Shown piece after piece: positions 34,380 through 43,332 of a stretch of 64,000 bases of DNA; position 1 is the first letter of the stretch; the number at the start of each line of letters is the position of its first letter. The stretch spans positions 62,001 through 126,000 of the forward strand of contig NZ_RAHJ01000022.1 in NCBI RefSeq assembly GCF_003605755.1, read 5' to 3'. The position numbers and the translations under genes were made by a program. The notes beneath the pieces were generated by a model. That model ran no database searches. It was given only the letters and a program-made list of their open reading frames with translations, and had not been told where the DNA came from. The DNA comes from Tsuneonella suprasediminis (GTDB lineage Bacteria; Pseudomonadota; Alphaproteobacteria; Sphingomonadales; Sphingomonadaceae).

Positions 34380-35585
34380 TCATTTCGAAGTGGTCAATGT
34401 GCTTTTGCCAGACGTAATGGATAATGGAGAAATAGTCGCTTTGATCTTACCGCCAAAAGACCATGCACGGCCGTTCAGAATGATGGCGGCAAAATGGCAC
34501 TCAGCGGGGATGCTGCTGATCGATAGATCGATTGGACTGGAGGTGAATTGAGTACTCCCGAGTGTTGAGCCTAACTCGACACAGGAAACGCTCACCTCGA
34601 GAGGAGAAGTATCCGTGAAACCGGTCCCTTTAAAATTGCCCTGAATATGTAGCGAATCACCGCCGTTCACAGGAATGATTTTGGTAGCGAAAACACCGCC
34701 TTTACCTGGCTTGATGGATATGTTCAGGTCGTCTGAATCTCCAGGGACGGATGCTTGAAATCCGTCCTTGTCGCTCAATGCCCAATCGAATGGTGGAACA
34801 GACGAATCCCATCCCTTGGTCGAAGTCCGCTTCTTGATCAGGTGCGTATACAACTTGTATGCGCTGGCAATGTCCCCAGTTCTGGCGAATGCGATCAACA
34901 GTGTGCGATCAGTCGTGCTTTCAATTGCATCGTTCGGAAGACGAGCGCGCAGCTTGGCAAGATTCTGAAGCGCTCTAGGGTTTTGAGCGGCATAGTCTAG
35001 AAAGCCGTTCATCCAGTCAGGACGAGTCCGAAACACCTCCAGAAATGCAGAGAATGAATCGTCATTCTCGAGCATGCCGGCAAGGATCTGGTATAATTGT
35101 GGTCGTTGTTGCCTTCTTACCAGCAGGATCTCGTTGAGCACCCTGATTGATTGGCTAACTTCTCCAGAAGCCGCGTAATTCCGCAGCAATGCCGCCTGTA
35201 AAAGAGGTTCGCGTCGACTAATTGTACTGGCAAGATGCAGAAGTTCGCGACTTTCCGGCTCTGCTTTGCTTAAACTTATGATAGCCAGTGAAGCAGGACT
35301 CAAGGGGGCCTGCTTGTATGCGTTGAGAGCGTACCTTTCCGCTTGTGGTGAGGGCCGCTCTGGATTTTCTGGCGTTTCAGCAACTTGTGCGCGATAGATG
35401 CCAGCCGCTAGATCGTCATTGGTGGTGCCATTCCAAGGCGCAATGGAGACAGCATAATCTGGCTGCCTTCGCGACAAGATATTCGCGGAAGTGTCCAACG
35501 CGGCATATGTCGCGCCGACAATGGAAAGGATGATCAACCCAGTTGTGCGAATGACACTGGATGATCGAGATTTCAAATTAGGCAT
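34380..35585 (-). CDS. Unrecognised membrane-anchored TPR-like protein of the polysaccharide operon
   Basis: A 401-residue protein I cannot assign. A single transmembrane helix or signal anchor lies at about residues 12-32. Residues 75-235 are helical and repeat-like ('AERYALNAYKQAPLSPASLAII', 'LLQAALLRNYAASGEVSQSIRVL'), suggesting TPR-type repeats. Residues 255-400 are Ser/Thr/Gly-rich and strand-like, possibly a beta-sandwich. It begins immediately after the stop of the tyrosine kinase gene (0-base gap), so it is translated with wza and wzc. A role in polymer export, secretion or chain-length control is likely but only inferred from position. GC content is below that of the core genes. Confidence 0.7.
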   Translation of the reverse strand: MPNLKSRSSSVIRTTGLIILSIVGATYAALDTSANILSRRQPDYAVSIAPWNGTTNDDLAAGIYRAQVAETPENPERPSPQAERYALNAYKQAPLSPASLAIISLSKAEPESRELLHLASTISRREPLLQAALLRNYAASGEVSQSIRVLNEILLVRRQQRPQLYQILAGMLENDDSFSAFLEVFRTRPDWMNGFLDYAAQNPRALQNLAKLRARLPNDAIESTTDRTLLIAFARTGDIASAYKLYTHLIKKRTSTKGWDSSVPPFDWALSDKDGFQASVPGDSDDLNISIKPGKGGVFATKIIPVNGGDSLHIQGNFKGTGFTDTSPLEVSVSCVELGSTLGSTQFTSSPIDLSISSIPAECHFAAIILNGRAWSFGGKIKATISPLSITSGKSTLTTSK

Positions 35586-37748
35586 TTAGCTATGCTCTTC
35601 TGTCTCGTCCGTACCTCCGTAGCCATAGCCGTAGCCGTAGCCGTAGCCATAACCATATGCATGATTACGCGAATCAAGTTTGGTGATTACAGCGCCAAAG
35701 AGCTTTGCATCGGCCTCGCGGAGGCGACGCAAAGCATTTTCGATAGCTCGTACTTTGACGTCGTTCGATTCAATCAGATAAACGGTTCCTTCTACCGCTC
35801 TCGAAATTTCGAGAGCGTCTGCGAGGCCAAGCACAGGTGGGCCGTCCACAAGAATGAAATCGTAAGTTTCGCCGAGTCGTTCGATCAACCGCAGCAGACC
35901 ATCCCCTGCTAAAAGGTCGGCCGGGTTGGGGGGTCTGTGACCGGTCGGAAGTAGATCGAACCCATGTTCAGCCAAAGGCACGACCATCGATTGGATATCT
36001 TCAGTCGCACCAACGAGTAAATTGCTCAGACCCGATTGAGACTTGGCAGCCTGGCCGAGGAAATCCATCAGGCCTGAATTGCGCAAGTCCGCATCGACGA
36101 GAAGAACCTTCTTCCCGAGCATCGCAAAACTTCGGCAAATAGCCACCGAAGTCAGTGACTTGCCTTCGTTGGGGCGAGTACTCGTAAGCTGGATCGATCG
36201 TGGCGCGCCCTGCGGTGTCGCGAAGGAAAGGTTTGACCGGACTGCGGTATATGCTTCCGAAATTTCGGAGCTGCGCACTCCCAGTTCCTGCAGCGGATCG
36301 TCAGACTCTGTGCGCGGAATAAGGCCCAAAGGAGTGAGGCCAAGCAAGCGCTTGATATCATTTGGATCACGGATCGTTTGGTCGAGGGTTTCCCGTCCAA
36401 AGATCAGGCCTGCCGACGCTGCTACCGCCCCAAGAATAGCCAATGCCAAATTTAATGCGAGCGAGGGGCGATAAGGTTCGGTAGCTGGAATTGCCGACTG
36501 CACCAGTGTCATATTGTTTTTACCGGCACCTTCCGCTTCGAGTTCTTTGTATCGTTGCAGAAGCGCGTTATACAATTCGCGGTTGGTATCCACTTCACGC
36601 TTGAGAATGCCGTACTGGATACCGCCGGTCTGCTGCTGCTGAAATGATCGCTGCGCTTTCAAGACGCTCTTTCTCAGCGCATCCTCTTCCATCTTGGCCT
36701 GACGATAGGCATCGCGAACGTCGGAGGCGTCGCGATTGTCGGCTTTGGCGACTGCAGATTTGAGCGCGACCACTTCGGCTTTCGCTGCACGCAGCGGAGG
36801 GTAATCCGGGCCGAAATTGCTTTCGAGTGTTGCCATGCGTGCCTGTGCGTCAGCAAGTTTCACTTCCAGTTGCACGGCCTGCCGGTTCGTACCTGTAGGA
36901 CCGGCATTTGCCATCATTGCACTTTGCGCGGCAATGCGCTTCGCGGTCGCTTGGGCCAGGGCCTGGTTGAGGGCGCTTAGGGTACTCCCGACTAACGAGG
37001 AGCTCGTGGAGCCTTTGCTGTCCCCGGTGGTGCCGGAATCGATAATCGTTATGTCATGCTGATTGGCGTAATTGACTAGGTCTGCTTCTGATTGTGCCAG
37101 TTTGGTCCGCAACTCTTCAATCTGGTCCTGCAGGTATCGGCGAGCGTCGATGTTGGAGCCAAATTGTTTGTCGTAGTTTGCCGAGAGGAAAGTGTTGGCC
37201 CAAGCGTTGGCGATCTCGGCTGACAGGACCTTGTCTGAGCTGGAAAAATTGATGTTGACGAGATTGGAGTTGCGAACTGGCTCGATCGTGACGTTATCCA
37301 GCAGGATTTCCGACGCACGCTTCTTGTTCAAACTTTCATCAGGTTCGATTTCAAACGCGCTGCGGAACTTGTCGGATGCAGTCAGGTTTTCGCCTTCGAC
37401 AACTGCTTCTGCGATGAAGCGAGAGTCCAGCAGTTTGTATTGCGTTTCATAATACTGATTATCAGCCTGAAGTTGCTCAACTTCCGGTGTATCCACATTG
37501 GTAACGCTGCCGACTATGCGATTTATTTCGATAATCGAGTAGCTTCTGAACATCGGTGTCGATAGCAATGTGACAACCAGCCCGATTGCCACACAGGCGA
37601 CAAAAATCGCAGCGATCCAATAGCGCGAGTGGATCGTTTGGCGCCAATATTTCTCGAACATAAGCGCATAATCGACGCCCTCGAGATGGTCACCCCGATC
37701 ATTCTGAGCCGCGTAGTTTTCAGGCGCGGTTGCAGTGTAATTGTTCAT
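35586..37748 (-). CDS. Wzc-type polysaccharide co-polymerase with tyrosine autokinase
   Basis: A 720-residue fusion of a Wzz/chain-length-determinant domain and a bacterial tyrosine kinase. Transmembrane helices lie near residues 35-55 and 430-450, flanking a long periplasmic coiled coil. The kinase has a Walker A-prime 'RPNEGKSLTS' near residue 527, Walker A 'LLVDADLRNSG' near 555 and Walker B 'FILVDGPPVLGLADAL' near 637. The C-terminus carries seven Tyr-Gly dipeptides and then GTDETEEHS, the tyrosine cluster that is phosphorylated. The start at 37748 (MNNYTATAPENY) is preferred to an upstream codon. It follows wza by one base. It controls polymer length and export with Wza. Confidence 0.93.
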   Translation of the reverse strand: MNNYTATAPENYAAQNDRGDHLEGVDYALMFEKYWRQTIHSRYWIAAIFVACVAIGLVVTLLSTPMFRSYSIIEINRIVGSVTNVDTPEVEQLQADNQYYETQYKLLDSRFIAEAVVEGENLTASDKFRSAFEIEPDESLNKKRASEILLDNVTIEPVRNSNLVNINFSSSDKVLSAEIANAWANTFLSANYDKQFGSNIDARRYLQDQIEELRTKLAQSEADLVNYANQHDITIIDSGTTGDSKGSTSSSLVGSTLSALNQALAQATAKRIAAQSAMMANAGPTGTNRQAVQLEVKLADAQARMATLESNFGPDYPPLRAAKAEVVALKSAVAKADNRDASDVRDAYRQAKMEEDALRKSVLKAQRSFQQQQTGGIQYGILKREVDTNRELYNALLQRYKELEAEGAGKNNMTLVQSAIPATEPYRPSLALNLALAILGAVAASAGLIFGRETLDQTIRDPNDIKRLLGLTPLGLIPRTESDDPLQELGVRSSEISEAYTAVRSNLSFATPQGAPRSIQLTSTRPNEGKSLTSVAICRSFAMLGKKVLLVDADLRNSGLMDFLGQAAKSQSGLSNLLVGATEDIQSMVVPLAEHGFDLLPTGHRPPNPADLLAGDGLLRLIERLGETYDFILVDGPPVLGLADALEISRAVEGTVYLIESNDVKVRAIENALRRLREADAKLFGAVITKLDSRNHAYGYGYGYGYGYGYGGTDETEEHS
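35617..35658 (-). repeat. Hexanucleotide tandem repeat encoding the kinase (Tyr-Gly)7 tail
   Basis: Seven near-perfect copies of a 6-base unit (ccgtag on the plus strand, with ccatag, ccataa and ccatat variants) encode Tyr-Gly repeats just before the end of the tyrosine kinase. Four copies are the identical ccgtag. Copy number could change by slippage in steps of two residues, keeping the frame. Confidence 0.9.
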
Positions 37749-37749
37749 T

Positions 37750-38454
37750 TTAATTCGTGACTCTATCGAGGAGAATAACAGAGTAGGACAGGAGCGGAAT
37801 GAATTGGAGGATCTTATCCAGGCGTCGGCTGGCAGCTGAGTCACCAACTGTAATAATGTCGTTTGGATAAATGATCGGGTCTACGTAATTCCCTCGCTGT
37901 ATTGCAGCGATGTTGAAAACTCCAATATAACGTTTGTCATCAACATTTCGAATGACCAGAACTTCGTTCTTCTTGGCGTATTTATCCAGCCCTCCCGCCT
38001 GATTGATGGCCTTCGACAATGTAAGAGGGATGTTCGCAGGATATGTGCCTGGTTTAACCACCTGCCCACCGATCGAATACACCGGTATATTTTCTTCGCT
38101 CGTCAGCACAGTCACCTGTGGATCACGGACATAGCGACCAGCAAGTGCATCTCTGATCTTGGCAGATACAGTAGTTGTGGTTTCTCCGGCTGCGTGAACC
38201 GACCCGGCCAAAGGAAGCAGCAGATTGCCTTCTTCGTCAACCATGAATTCACCACTCAATGGTTCAGAGTTGAGAACATTGACCGTCAACTTTTCGCCCG
38301 GCATGACGCGGATTTTGAAGGCATCATGTGGCGCAGGAAGAGAGGTAAGATCGGTTACCTCAACACCAGGTGATTGGCCGTACGGCTGGGTCGATGCGCA
38401 TGCAGATGTGAGTAGAAGCGCCAATCCGGATGCAAACAACCTTTTGAATTTCAT
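37750..38454 (-). CDS. Wza-like outer-membrane polysaccharide export lipoprotein
   Basis: A 234-residue polysaccharide export protein. A lipoprotein signal with lipobox LTSAC puts the acylated cysteine at residue 19. A Poly_export domain is followed by an SLBB domain ('VYSIGGQVVKPGTYPANIPLTLSKAINQAGG') and a further C-terminal part 'VDPIIYPNDIITVGDS'. It is shorter than E. coli Wza (about 380 residues), as is common in sphingomonads. The start at 38454 gives the signal peptide; an upstream ATG would interrupt it. It is the first gene of the wza-wzc-TPR unit. Confidence 0.92.
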   Translation of the reverse strand: MKFKRLFASGLALLLTSACASTQPYGQSPGVEVTDLTSLPAPHDAFKIRVMPGEKLTVNVLNSEPLSGEFMVDEEGNLLLPLAGSVHAAGETTTTVSAKIRDALAGRYVRDPQVTVLTSEENIPVYSIGGQVVKPGTYPANIPLTLSKAINQAGGLDKYAKKNEVLVIRNVDDKRYIGVFNIAAIQRGNYVDPIIYPNDIITVGDSAASRRLDKILQFIPLLSYSVILLDRVTN

Positions 38455-38797
38455 GATAATTCTCAATTTACTCATCGCTCGCATTTAGCATCCGCCCACG
38501 CTTAAGCGCAGCAAGCATAGCATCAACGCAAAGTCCGGTGGATGCTCTGATTCTTCGATCACGTTGGCGAAGTTGATGGGGGTAGCTTTTATTGAGTTGC
38601 AGCCTTTGTGTCGATGCGTTTGCGCTAGATTCTGCGAGCCTCCCCCTTAGGGGATATATTCTCGCATTCAACTGTGAAGTGGCTCGCCAGTTCCTTTCGC
38701 CGGAGTGTGGCCGTAGATGATATTGTTGAATGCCCGGAATATGGTGTCTTTCAGAACCAGAGGCTTTTGACGTGCATTTCTCAATAGATCTTAGCGG
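38455..38797. other. 343-base non-coding gap between the wbuB-like gene and wza
   Basis: The only sizeable gap inside the polysaccharide locus. It contains the palindrome CCCCTTAGGGG (about 38643-38653) next to an AT-rich stretch, and no protein I can support. A 67-codon minus-strand frame (38468-38671) lacks any family signal. The gap probably separates two transcription units and holds the promoter of wza-wzc, but no -35/-10 pair is convincing. Confidence 0.55.
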
Positions 38798-39988
38798 CTA
38801 GCGTAAGGTGGCGGTTATGGCCTCAACTATGTGGGCGACCGAAAAATGACGTTCAAAGGCGCTTTCGCACTTAGCTTTAATATCTGTTTCGCGTTCGATG
38901 CGTTCCAGCAATTTAAGGCATTGCGCTTCGAGGTCATCGATATCGTTTGTTTCGCACGCCTCTCCTACGCCTTCCTCCGCGATCAACGTAATTAAGTCAT
39001 TGCCGGGATTGACATTAGCGAGAACAGGAATGCCGCTGCGGATATAGGTCAGAAATTTGCCAGGGATATTGTGTGACTTGTGTTGATGGTTGAGTGCCAC
39101 GATCCCCACGTGGCATTGTGTATACAACTCGGGGATTTCATCCGGTTCGATTTCATCATGGAACAATACATTTTTGAGTTCGAGCGATTGCGCCATGTTC
39201 CTCAATCGCAGTGTGTCACCGCCGCGCCCGACGAAGAGAAAGCCGAGATCCTCTCGCTTCTGCATACGGTCTGCAAGCTGCAGGATGATATCCATACCCT
39301 GCGCAACGCCCATGTTTCCAGCATAAACCAGAACCTTGCGACCGCAAAGAGGTGTTTGATCGATTCTGATCGATGAAGGGACGATCACTGGTTTGTCCAA
39401 CCAATTAGGCAAAACTTCGAGTACACGATCGGGAGACTTTCCGGCCCAGCGATCGAAGTATTTGATATTACCTGGAGTCTGGACGCCAATGATATCGGCC
39501 TGTCGATACTGGTTTTCTGCAACGCGGCGAAAGAAGCTATAGATCAGTCCTTTACGGAGAAGGCCCAGATCGAGGGCCCATTCCGGGAAGATATCACGAA
39601 TTATTAGGTAACCTTTGCATCGACTCGTTGCCTTGAGGGCACGGACAAAAGGTGCATGAAAAATCGATGGGGAATACCATATGACAGCGTCCCACCGATC
39701 CGTGACTAGGGGACTCTTCCGGAAATTGCGGAGCATCGCAAAGGGCATGAGAAATTCATTGAGTGTACGCCGTGCGTATCCGAGATCCTTGATGGTGGGC
39801 GCTCGCAGTCGTACGATACGGACATCTTCCCACTCCTGCACATGCCAAGGCCTGTCGATGTCGGAATCCGGGAGGAAAACCGTTAGATCATGTCCTTGCC
39901 GAGCAAATTCGCGCGACAGATCGCGCAATTGGACCGCGCCTGAAGTTCTGAGCGGAGGAAAGGTATCGGCGACCAGAGCGATCTTCAT
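38798..39988 (-). CDS. GT4 glycosyltransferase, WbuB/FucNAc-transferase-like
   Basis: A 396-residue GT-B glycosyltransferase. The acceptor domain opens 'KIALVADTFPPLRTSGAVQLRDL', typical of WbuB-type enzymes; the donor domain has 'VLVYAGNMGVAQGMDIIL' and 'ELYTQCHVGIVALNHQHKSHNIPGKFLTYI'. In E. coli O26 and other clusters, WbuB follows the fnlABC genes and is thought to transfer N-acetyl-L-fucosamine. Here it also lies directly after capG (11-base gap), so it is the best candidate for the L-FucNAc transferase. Confidence 0.85.
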   Translation of the reverse strand: MKIALVADTFPPLRTSGAVQLRDLSREFARQGHDLTVFLPDSDIDRPWHVQEWEDVRIVRLRAPTIKDLGYARRTLNEFLMPFAMLRNFRKSPLVTDRWDAVIWYSPSIFHAPFVRALKATSRCKGYLIIRDIFPEWALDLGLLRKGLIYSFFRRVAENQYRQADIIGVQTPGNIKYFDRWAGKSPDRVLEVLPNWLDKPVIVPSSIRIDQTPLCGRKVLVYAGNMGVAQGMDIILQLADRMQKREDLGFLFVGRGGDTLRLRNMAQSLELKNVLFHDEIEPDEIPELYTQCHVGIVALNHQHKSHNIPGKFLTYIRSGIPVLANVNPGNDLITLIAEEGVGEACETNDIDDLEAQCLKLLERIERETDIKAKCESAFERHFSVAHIVEAITATLR

Positions 39989-39998
39989 CGCTGCGACT

Positions 39999-41135
39999 TC
40001 AATATTTTTTCCAAACCACCCGATTTACATAATCGGTATAGCTATGAACGATTCGCAGTATCTTGTCGCTTACATTATTTGTGCTGTAATCTTGCACGAT
40101 TTGCAAATCTCGGCTGTCGCCCCGTCCTTGCTCTGCAAGAATGGCGAGGCCTTGCTTGATGCGGTCGCGATCAAGGCCCACCATCATGACTGCCGCCTCT
40201 TCCATTCCTTCTGGTCGCTCATGTGCTTCGCGCAGATTGAGGGCAGGAAAGTTCAGAATCGAACTCTCTTCAGTTATCGTGCCGCTATCAGAAAGCACGA
40301 CCTTTGCATGTATTTGCAGGTTAATATAATCGTGGAATCCAAGTGGTTTCAGTAGCCGTACACGATCATGAAAAGTCACCCCCAAGGCATCGACCCTCTT
40401 TTGGGTTCGGGGATGCGTAGAGACGACAACTGGCAAGTCATAATCTTCAGAAATTGTATTGAGGGCAACGACTAATTTTGTGAAATTCCGGTCACTTTCG
40501 ATGTTTTCTTCTCTGTGAGCGCTAACCAGAAAGTATTGGTTGTGCTCAAGCCCAAGCCTGTCGATTGCGCCTGATGCCTTAATTTGCGGCATATAATGGT
40601 GTAGTACTTCACTCATTGGACTGCCGGTTTTGATAACGCGATCGGGTGGTAGCCCTTCTCGCAGCAGATATTCTCGGGCAATCGTACTGTAAGTGAGATT
40701 GATGTCGGCGGTATGATCGACAATGCGTCGGTTGGTTTCTTCTGGCACCCGCATGTCGAAGCAACGATTTCCTGCTTCCATGTGAAAAATCGGAATTTGC
40801 CGACGCTTGGCAGGAATGACAGAGAGGCAGCTATTGGTATCGCCTAAAACCAAAAGAGCTTCAGGTTGGATATCTGCGATCACTTTGTCGACTGCGGTAA
40901 TCAGGTTTCCAATCGTATTGGCCGGGCTGCAGCTGCCATCAGCGCTATTCAGGAAATGATTTGGCTTGCGAATCTGGAGGTCGTCAAAGAAAATTTGATT
41001 GAGCTCGTAATCATAGTTCTGTCCTGTATGCACAAGAATATGATCGCAATGTTCATCGAGGACAGCGAGAACGCGGGAAAGGCGAATAATTTCTGGTCGC
41101 GTTCCGACCACAGTCATGACTTTGAGCTTTTTCAT
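39999..41135 (-). CDS. capG: UDP-N-acetyl-L-fucosamine synthase (CapG/FnlC/WbjD 2-epimerase)
   Basis: A 378-residue member of the UDP-GlcNAc 2-epimerase superfamily but of a different subgroup from wecB. The motif set is 'VGTRPEIIRLSRVL', 'LVHTGQNYDYELNQIFF', 'LGDTNSCLSVIPAKR', 'FHMEAGNRCFDMRVPEETNRR'. This CapG/FnlC form takes the UDP-L-talosamine product of CapF to UDP-L-FucNAc. The start at 41135 (MKKLKVMTVV) follows the capF stop by 1 base. Together capE-capF-capG are a full pathway from UDP-GlcNAc. Confidence 0.93.
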   Translation of the reverse strand: MKKLKVMTVVGTRPEIIRLSRVLAVLDEHCDHILVHTGQNYDYELNQIFFDDLQIRKPNHFLNSADGSCSPANTIGNLITAVDKVIADIQPEALLVLGDTNSCLSVIPAKRRQIPIFHMEAGNRCFDMRVPEETNRRIVDHTADINLTYSTIAREYLLREGLPPDRVIKTGSPMSEVLHHYMPQIKASGAIDRLGLEHNQYFLVSAHREENIESDRNFTKLVVALNTISEDYDLPVVVSTHPRTQKRVDALGVTFHDRVRLLKPLGFHDYINLQIHAKVVLSDSGTITEESSILNFPALNLREAHERPEGMEEAAVMMVGLDRDRIKQGLAILAEQGRGDSRDLQIVQDYSTNNVSDKILRIVHSYTDYVNRVVWKKY

Positions 41136-41136
41136 T

Positions 41137-42270
41137 TTAAACCGTGCTGGGAATTGTATCTGGCCGTTCGCGATCAAAGATCTCATTAGCCCATAGCATT
41201 ACGATCAATTCATCATCCCCGACATTGGTGACGTCGTGCGACCATCCGGGAATTGATTCAACGATTTGCGGCTTCTGGCCTGAGGTCGTTATTTCGATTG
41301 CTTCGTTCGAGAGGAGGTGTCGGAACCGAAACCGGGCCTGACCTTGCATGACAAGGAACTTCTCGGTCTTTGTGTGATGATAATGTCTGCCGCGTATTAT
41401 GCCTGGCTTCGCCGTGAAAAAGCTGAATTGGCCACTGTCAGCGGTTTTCAACATCTCTACGAATACACCGCGTTCATCGCCGTATGAGGGAATGTCATAG
41501 GCAAAGCGATCGCTGGGTAGGTAGCTTAGGTACGTGGCATATAGGCACCGGGTAAGGCCTGTGCCGACGCGATCTGTCAGTAATGTTTCACGCGAAACGG
41601 GAAAGGCCGAAATCTGGTGTGCCAGCCGGCCTAGAGTTATCTCGTATTCCGGCGAAACGGACCCCCAGTGCAGCCCCGGCCTTGCTCCGTGGAGAAATGG
41701 TAGGAATGCCTCGACGACGTCGTCGATGTATACCAGCCGAATGGTCTTATTCGGGTCGTCAATCCGAATTGGCAGGCTTCGGGCAATGTTGTGACAAAAT
41801 GTCGCAACGACCGAATTGTAATTCGGGCGGCACCATTTGCCGAACACTCCGGGCAGGCGGAAGATAATGGCCGGGGTGTCAATCCGCTCCGTCAGCGCAC
41901 GAATCGCTTCCTCTGCGGCAAGCTTGCTTTTACCATAAGGGTTATCGCAAGCCGCTTGCGTGGATGAAGTGAAAAGTAGTGCGATCCGCCGTCCTGTCGC
42001 GGCAAATTCTTCCTCAATTGCCTGACAAATCGATGTCGTGAGCCCGGTGTTCACCTGGTCGAAGGCGTTCGGGTCTTCCGGTCTGTTTTCGGCCGCGAGA
42101 TGGATCACTACATCCGAGCTGGAAACGCGTTCTTTCAATTGCGCGACGGTATCGTCCCTGCTGAAAGTCGACAGCTTCAGGTCGTTGATTTCTTGCAGTC
42201 TGATCGACAGATTGCGCCCTACAAATCCATTCGCGCCTGTAATCAGAATCCGGATGGGTTCGCGCGTCAT
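41137..42270 (-). CDS. capF: CapF/FnlB/WbjC bifunctional reductase/3-epimerase
   Basis: A 377-residue two-domain enzyme of UDP-L-FucNAc synthesis. Residues 1-250 are an NADPH-dependent SDR domain (GANGFVGRNLS near residue 13; 'YGKSKLAAEEAI' with catalytic Tyr and Lys). Residues 260-375 are a cupin with the metal-binding 'RGRHYHHTKTEKFLV'. In the S. aureus CapF model the cupin epimerises C3 and the SDR reduces C4. It lies 4 bases after capE and 1 base before capG. Confidence 0.95.
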   Translation of the reverse strand: MTREPIRILITGANGFVGRNLSIRLQEINDLKLSTFSRDDTVAQLKERVSSSDVVIHLAAENRPEDPNAFDQVNTGLTTSICQAIEEEFAATGRRIALLFTSSTQAACDNPYGKSKLAAEEAIRALTERIDTPAIIFRLPGVFGKWCRPNYNSVVATFCHNIARSLPIRIDDPNKTIRLVYIDDVVEAFLPFLHGARPGLHWGSVSPEYEITLGRLAHQISAFPVSRETLLTDRVGTGLTRCLYATYLSYLPSDRFAYDIPSYGDERGVFVEMLKTADSGQFSFFTAKPGIIRGRHYHHTKTEKFLVMQGQARFRFRHLLSNEAIEITTSGQKPQIVESIPGWSHDVTNVGDDELIVMLWANEIFDRERPDTIPSTV

Positions 42271-42274
42271 TGAG

Positions 42275-43303
42275 CTACTCCTCAGGTTCCACGTGCTCCC
42301 CGCGAACCATAGCCTGCATAAAGCGCAGCTTCATCAAAAGCGATTTCATTCCCTCCACATCCAGTCGAGTGGTGTTGTGTGAGTTATAATCTTCGGCCTC
42401 GGAAATCCGCACTTCGCCTGCTTCGACGAATTTGCCGTAGTTCAAATCGCGCAAATCTGGCGGGACGCGGAAATACCCCCCAAGATCCTCCGCCGCCACC
42501 ATTTCTTCCCGGCTTAGGAGAACCTCGAACAGTTTCTCGCCATGGCGGGTGCCGATCGTGTTGATCGGATGGTTTGGAGCACCCAACAGATCAGTCAGGG
42601 CTTGGGCTAAGGTTGCGATTGTCGCTGCAGGTGCTTTCTGGACAAAAATCTCCCCAGGATTCCCGTTTTCGAAAGCATACAAAACCAGATCGACCGCATC
42701 ATCCAGAGTCATCATGAACCGGGTCATGGTGGGATCAGTAATGGTAATCGGCTCTCCCGCACGGACTTGATTGGCGAAGAGAGGGATAACCGATCCGCGC
42801 GATGCCATCACATTGCCATATCGAGTGGCGCAGATCACGGTCTGGTCGCTGGAGCGTGACTTTGCGACGATAACTTTTTCCATCATCGCTTTGCTGATGC
42901 CCATCGCGTTGATTGGATAGACGGCCTTATCCGTACTCAGGCAAACAACCCGCTTCACCCCACATGAAATAGCGGCCTCCAGCGTGTTTTCGGTCCCCAA
43001 CACATTGGTTTTCACCGCCTCAAGCGGGTGAAATTCGCACGACGGCACCTGCTTTAACGCGGCCGCATGATAGACATAGTCTGCTCCGCGCATGGCAGGC
43101 AGGATCGACTGATAATCCCGCACATCGCCAATGTAGAATTTCAGCTTGGGATCGGCATAGCGCTTGCGCATGTCGTCCTGCTTCTTCTCGTCCCGACTGA
43201 GGATACGGATTTCCTTGAGGTCGGAATCGAGAAAACGGCGCAGCACGGCGTTGCCGAAAGAGCCGGTACCACCAGTAATCAGCAGGGTCTTGTCAGAGAA
43301 CAA
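42275..43303 (-). CDS. capE: CapE/FnlA/WbjB UDP-GlcNAc 4,6-dehydratase (5-inverting)
   Basis: A 342-residue SDR dehydratase that removes water from UDP-GlcNAc with inversion at C5. 'LLITGGTGSFGNAVLRRFL' is the NAD motif. 'EIRILSRDEKKQDDMRKRY', 'HAAALKQVPSCEFHPLEAVKTNVLGTEN', 'STDKAVYPINAMGISKAMMEKV' and 'HGEKLFEVLLSREE' all match CapE rather than PseB. The frame opens at GTG 43312, but a GAGGAG ribosome site overlaps that codon and lies 8 bases before TTG 43303, whose product begins MFSDKTLLITGG as family members do. No pseB lies nearby. Confidence 0.93.
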   Translation of the reverse strand: MFSDKTLLITGGTGSFGNAVLRRFLDSDLKEIRILSRDEKKQDDMRKRYADPKLKFYIGDVRDYQSILPAMRGADYVYHAAALKQVPSCEFHPLEAVKTNVLGTENTLEAAISCGVKRVVCLSTDKAVYPINAMGISKAMMEKVIVAKSRSSDQTVICATRYGNVMASRGSVIPLFANQVRAGEPITITDPTMTRFMMTLDDAVDLVLYAFENGNPGEIFVQKAPAATIATLAQALTDLLGAPNHPINTIGTRHGEKLFEVLLSREEMVAAEDLGGYFRVPPDLRDLNYGKFVEAGEVRISEAEDYNSHNTTRLDVEGMKSLLMKLRFMQAMVRGEHVEPEE

Positions 43304-43311
43304 CGCGGCCA

Positions 43312-43317
43312 CTCCTC
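43312..43317 (-). promoter_or_regulatory. Ribosome binding site that selects the capE TTG start
   Basis: GAGGAG on the minus strand, 8 bases before TTG 43303. It overlaps the alternative GTG (43312-43310), which therefore cannot be used with this site. Confidence 0.7.
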
Positions 43318-43332
43318 ACGGAAATCTCACAG

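Noticed and set aside
38468-38671. 67-codon minus-strand frame in the gap before wza
   Set aside because: No family resemblance and no ribosome site; likely chance.
39681-40355. 224-codon plus-strand frame opposite capG and the wbuB-like gene
   Set aside because: Spans two well-supported genes on the other strand and has no domain signal.
42275-43303. Calling this gene pseB
   Set aside because: The DEKKQDD, KQVPSCEF and INAMGISKAMMEKV segments match CapE/FnlA/WbjB, and capF and capG follow directly.
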